This document shows positions 61,293 through 64,000 of a DNA stretch of 64,000 nt, one piece after another (positions within the stretch are counted from its first letter, which is position 1; each line of letters begins with the position of its first letter). The stretch comes from Calothrix sp. FI2-JRJ7 (GTDB lineage Bacteria; Cyanobacteriota; Cyanobacteriia; Cyanobacteriales; Nostocaceae): assembly GCA_019359675.1 (NCBI GenBank), contig JAHHGX010000082.1, forward strand, positions 1-64,000. Reading direction: 5' to 3'. The translations under genes were made by a program, and so were the position numbers. Under the pieces are notes generated by a model, which saw nothing but the letters and a program-made list of their open reading frames with translations, made no database searches and was not told the origin of the DNA.

Positions 61293-61910
61293 TTACACAT
61301 AGACCAAATAAAATGTACCATTCCAGTAGCCAGATACAAAGTCATTCCCCATGACTAGGGAATCGTAATCATCATAGTTATCACCCAAAACTACATCAAT
61401 AAAAGTAGATAACTCTTGGCTTGTGAAAAATAGCTTCCAAAATGCATCTGCAATGCTTCTACACTGTTCGGGGGTAGTAGTTTCGTAAAATTCAAGCCCT
61501 GCTGAGAGGTTTTCTTCAAAACATATAAAAGGATGCAGTAAAGGAAATTCATTTGAATTACTGAGAATTACTCCTAGAAAGGGGACATTTAATAGCTGAT
61601 AACGCCAACCAAAAGCAGATGGGGGATAAAAATTAAAGATTTGTGGAATTTTAGCCCGAACCCAAATAGCATCATATTGATTTATAATTTCAAATTCTGA
61701 ATAAAATTTGTAAAATTTAGGGCATACTTCAGAAAAATGATAGCCATTCTGATTCATGTACTTGTTTAAAGAAAAATCAAGTATAGATTCATACTTTCTT
61801 AGGTTAGGAATGATTTCATAGAAAGCTGGAAATATCACAATGTTATCAAAGCTAGCAGACTTTCCAACAACCTCATATAATACAATATCTTTGAGCGATG
61901 TTCGATGCAT
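61293..61910 (-). CDS. Hypothetical protein
   Basis: 205 residues, soluble, rich in aromatic residues (KFYKFYSEFEIINQYDAIWV; QIFNFYPPSAFGWRYQL; GNDFVSGYWNGTFYLVYV). I recognise no domain. It begins 18 nt after the small upstream gene at 61928, so the two probably form one unit. The pairing of a very short gene with a mid-size one resembles toxin-antitoxin or small regulatory pairs, but nothing in the sequence proves it. Confidence 0.6.
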   Translation of the reverse strand: MHRTSLKDIVLYEVVGKSASFDNIVIFPAFYEIIPNLRKYESILDFSLNKYMNQNGYHFSEVCPKFYKFYSEFEIINQYDAIWVRAKIPQIFNFYPPSAFGWRYQLLNVPFLGVILSNSNEFPLLHPFICFEENLSAGLEFYETTTPEQCRSIADAFWKLFFTSQELSTFIDVVLGDNYDDYDSLVMGNDFVSGYWNGTFYLVYV

Positions 61911-61927
61911 GACTAAGTTGTTGATTG

Positions 61928-62095
61928 CTAGGTGTTTGTCTCCAATCGTTCTATAAGTTGACGCAATTTAGTAACATCAATTTTATTTGGCTCAATAAAG
62001 GTAACAAGAACTTGAGTACCATCAGCGATTTGGTTAGGTAACTCGTTGAGTTCAATTTGCCCATCCTTATAAATGCCTTCGATTGTTATCAGCAT
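61928..62095 (-). CDS. Short conserved-looking protein, 55 residues
   Basis: ATG 62095, reading MLITIEGIYKDGQIELNELP then GTQVLVTFIEP and TKLRQLIERLETNT to TAG at 61928. The opening (a beta-hairpin with YKDGQIEL followed by a TQVLVTF strand) closely resembles small antitoxin-like proteins widespread in cyanobacteria. The hypothetical gene 61293-61910 follows after 18 nt. It may be an antitoxin or small regulator. Confidence 0.7.
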   Translation of the reverse strand: MLITIEGIYKDGQIELNELPNQIADGTQVLVTFIEPNKIDVTKLRQLIERLETNT

Positions 62096-62488
62096 AATTT
62101 GTAAGTTTTAACAAAGTTAATATCCCCTATTTTAACGTGAAGCGTGATAAATAACGGGTATTAGTTCGTGGGTATTATCACTTAAATGGTATTTGGGTAC
62201 TATTTTTAAGCCCGTAGACTCGTGACGCAGCGCAAGCGGCGCCGAAACTAATTATGTCAATTGTGTAAATCTAATTTATTAAAACATCACAATTTAATCA
62301 ACATAATTTTTTTACTGGTATATTTTCGGAGGCAATATGGGAAATTATTTTAAAATAAATTAACTTTTTACCTATCGCGCATTTATCAAAAATTACCTAA
62401 AAAACACAAATTATTTACAGGAACAAAATAATTTAATTTCACACAAATTTTAATATGAAAGTAATGTTTTTAATTATTAATGGTTTGC
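62096..62488. other. AT-rich intergenic region, no gene seen
   Basis: 393 nt between the divergent small gene and the kinase gene. One GGCGCC near 62239, otherwise AT-rich; promoters for both directions are expected here. Confidence 0.5.
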
Positions 62489-64000
62489 ATGAAAAATCTA
62501 CCATACCAGCAGGGAGATATCATTACCGCTCCAGGGGGAATGCGTTACCGGGTGATTGATGTTTTGGGTGAGGGAAGCAGTGGAGTTACTTTCGCAGTCG
62601 AAGATGTAGAACAGCCAGGTAACTGTTTTGCTCTCAAAGTGTTATCATTCCAGAAAATAAACGATTGGAAAGTGCTGGAGTTGTTTGAACGAGAGGCAAA
62701 AGTTCTCGCAAAACTGCAACACCAAGGAATTCCCCGTTATTTCGATTCGTTTTGTATTGATACAGATAATGACCGCCAATTTTATATTGTTCAGGAATTA
62801 GCCAAAGGTAAATCTCTTGCCACATGGGTAGAGTCAGGATGGCGCCCAAAAGAGGCAGCAGTTAAAGATGTTGCTGAACAGATATTAGAAATTTTGATTT
62901 ATCTACATGAGCTTGAGCCTTGGGTGATTCATCGCGATATCAAACCCAATAATATTATTCGTGACGATAACGGTTTGGTGTATTTAGTGGATTTTGGTGC
63001 GGTACGAGATACCTATTACACAACAGTGGCGCATGGTAGTACAGTTGTCGGGACTTTTGGTTACATTGCACCGGAACAATTTCGCGGAACTGTCTCACCT
63101 GCGAGCGATTTATACGGTTTAGCTGCTACATTATTATTTTTATTAACCCGTCGTTCTCCTACGGAGTTACCAGCTAAGGGTTTGAGTGTTGAATTTCGCT
63201 CGGAAGTTCAAATTTCCAATAGTTTTGCTGATTGGCTGGAGAAAATGTTGGCGCCCGATCCAAGCGTTCGCTTTTCTTCTGCGCGCGAAGCGTTAGATGC
63301 GCTCTCGAATCCACAAAAATTGCTGAATAAAAAAACTAAATTTTTACCAGCCATAATATTAACTTCCATTACACTAGTCGTTGGTAGTGTTTCATCTTTA
63401 TTGATGTCCAAGATGTCCAACAAAGAAAATTTGCCTGTTACCAACACAGGAAATATAGCGAATATGTCTCAGATGGCGCCTAGCGATACATGCGATAGCT
63501 CAGACAAATTGAGGGAATACGTACAACAAGGTCTTAATCCCAATGCTAGAATTAAGGCGTTACTAGTTCCTAATTATAACCATTCCAGTCGCGACCGTCA
63601 GAAGTCAGATACTGTTCCATTAATATTTTGTGCCGACAATGAAGATGCGAAATTTCTTTTAAAACGCGGAGCTAATTTTAATATTCCTGAATCTGGTAAT
63701 TTAATTTTATATAAATTACAATCTTCTCAGACAATCGAATTAGTCAAGTTTTTACTAGATAATGGTGCGAATCCTAACAACAAAATTGATGGAGCAAGAA
63801 GCGATTCTTTACTTGTAAATTTAATGAATCGAAATGAATATAGAAACAGGTATAGAAATGGAGAGAACAATAATAATCTTAAAGAAGTATTAAATATGAT
63901 AATAAAACATGGAGCAAATGTGAATGCACTTGACAATAATGGAACTACAGCATTAATGGCGGCTATTATAAATCAAGAGTATCATCGAGAAGAAATTATA
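62489..64000 (+). CDS. Ser/Thr protein kinase with TM segment and ankyrin repeats (partial)
   Basis: 504 codons are visible; the gene runs off the window. Start ATG 62489. The kinase domain covers about 15-280: Gly loop LGEGSSGVTFAVED, Lys in CFALKVLSF, Glu in FEREAKVLAKL, catalytic loop VIHRDIKPNNII, DFG in YLVDFGAVRD, GTFGYIAPEQF. It therefore has all catalytic residues. A hydrophobic helix (LPAIILTSITLVVGSVSSLL, about 290-310) follows, then ankyrin-type repeats outside the kinase (DAKFLLKRGANFNI; TIELVKFLLDNGANPNN; MIIKHGANVNALDNNGTTAL). The layout is cytoplasmic kinase, one TM helix, external ankyrin domain. Such kinases are frequent in filamentous cyanobacteria; the trigger is unknown. 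Confidence 0.92.
   Translation, partial: MKNLPYQQGDIITAPGGMRYRVIDVLGEGSSGVTFAVEDVEQPGNCFALKVLSFQKINDWKVLELFEREAKVLAKLQHQGIPRYFDSFCIDTDNDRQFYIVQELAKGKSLATWVESGWRPKEAAVKDVAEQILEILIYLHELEPWVIHRDIKPNNIIRDDNGLVYLVDFGAVRDTYYTTVAHGSTVVGTFGYIAPEQFRGTVSPASDLYGLAATLLFLLTRRSPTELPAKGLSVEFRSEVQISNSFADWLEKMLAPDPSVRFSSAREALDALSNPQKLLNKKTKFLPAIILTSITLVVGSVSSLLMSKMSNKENLPVTNTGNIANMSQMAPSDTCDSSDKLREYVQQGLNPNARIKALLVPNYNHSSRDRQKSDTVPLIFCADNEDAKFLLKRGANFNIPESGNLILYKLQSSQTIELVKFLLDNGANPNNKIDGARSDSLLVNLMNRNEYRNRYRNGENNNNLKEVLNMIIKHGANVNALDNNGTTALMAAIINQEYHREEII

Overview
The window looks like chromosomal DNA of a filamentous, probably heterocystous, cyanobacterium (inference). The signs are an AT-rich background, hybrid histidine kinases, a TPR secretory protein, a Ser/Thr kinase with ankyrin repeats, a CyRepA1-type plasmid replicase, cyanobacterial interspersed repeats (heptamer tandem repeat, GTAGAGAC and GGTGCGT hairpins), and a strongly over-used palindrome GGCGCC (with GCGCGC/CGCGCG). 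I did not see the classical HIP1 octamer GCGATCGC, so GGCGCC may fill that role here.

Left flank (1-10441): the decayed remains of a DUF1156-methylase/DUF499-ATPase defence pair (Hma-like), an EF-G-like GTPase, a TPR protein, two tandem hybrid histidine kinases, an acetoacetate-decarboxylase-like protein without the expected lysine, a small helical protein, an orphan ABC-3 metal permease and tRNA-Phe(GAA).

A tyrosine integrase follows the tRNA-Phe at 10610, with three copies of GGTGTAATCC between them. I read this as one end of an integrated element. Its cargo (12333-38710) is a dense defence island. It holds an SNF2 helicase overlapping a sacsin/HSP90-type ATPase with a C-terminal Cys4/HNH-like motif; a DrmD-like SNF2 helicase; an inverted IetAS-like AAA/subtilisin pair whose protease gene carries an in-frame TAG; a DrmMI-like Eco57I-type methylase; a RelE-like/UvrD fusion helicase; and a 1903-residue DEAD-box/DUF1998/nuclease protein. 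DrmD + methylase + DUF1998 helicase make a DISARM-like set with no separate DrmB or DrmC. Next come a HEPN-TM-PhnD-like fusion protein with an XRE regulator, an SH3 pseudogene, and an unknown coiled-coil gene between imperfect direct repeats.

From 44303 to 58627 the content is plasmid-like: an eleven-gene minus-strand operon (HTH regulator, membrane proteins, a P-loop ATPase resembling coupling proteins, putative cell-wall enzymes, a membrane HNH-like protein), a PIN-toxin module, a ribbon-helix-helix protein flanked by TATAGGC repeats, and the CyRepA1 replicase. A perfect 23-bp palindrome occurs at 12041 and, inverted, at 58872, near both ends of this block. Together with the integrase this suggests an integrated plasmid or integrative conjugative/mobilisable element carrying a defence island. 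No right attachment site was found in the window.

Right flank (58628-64000): a pseudogene remnant, GNAT acetyltransferase, a HAD hydrolase gene split by a 129-bp MITE-like insertion at TA, a two-gene unit of unknown function, and the start of a Ser/Thr kinase with a TM segment and ankyrin repeats that runs off the window.
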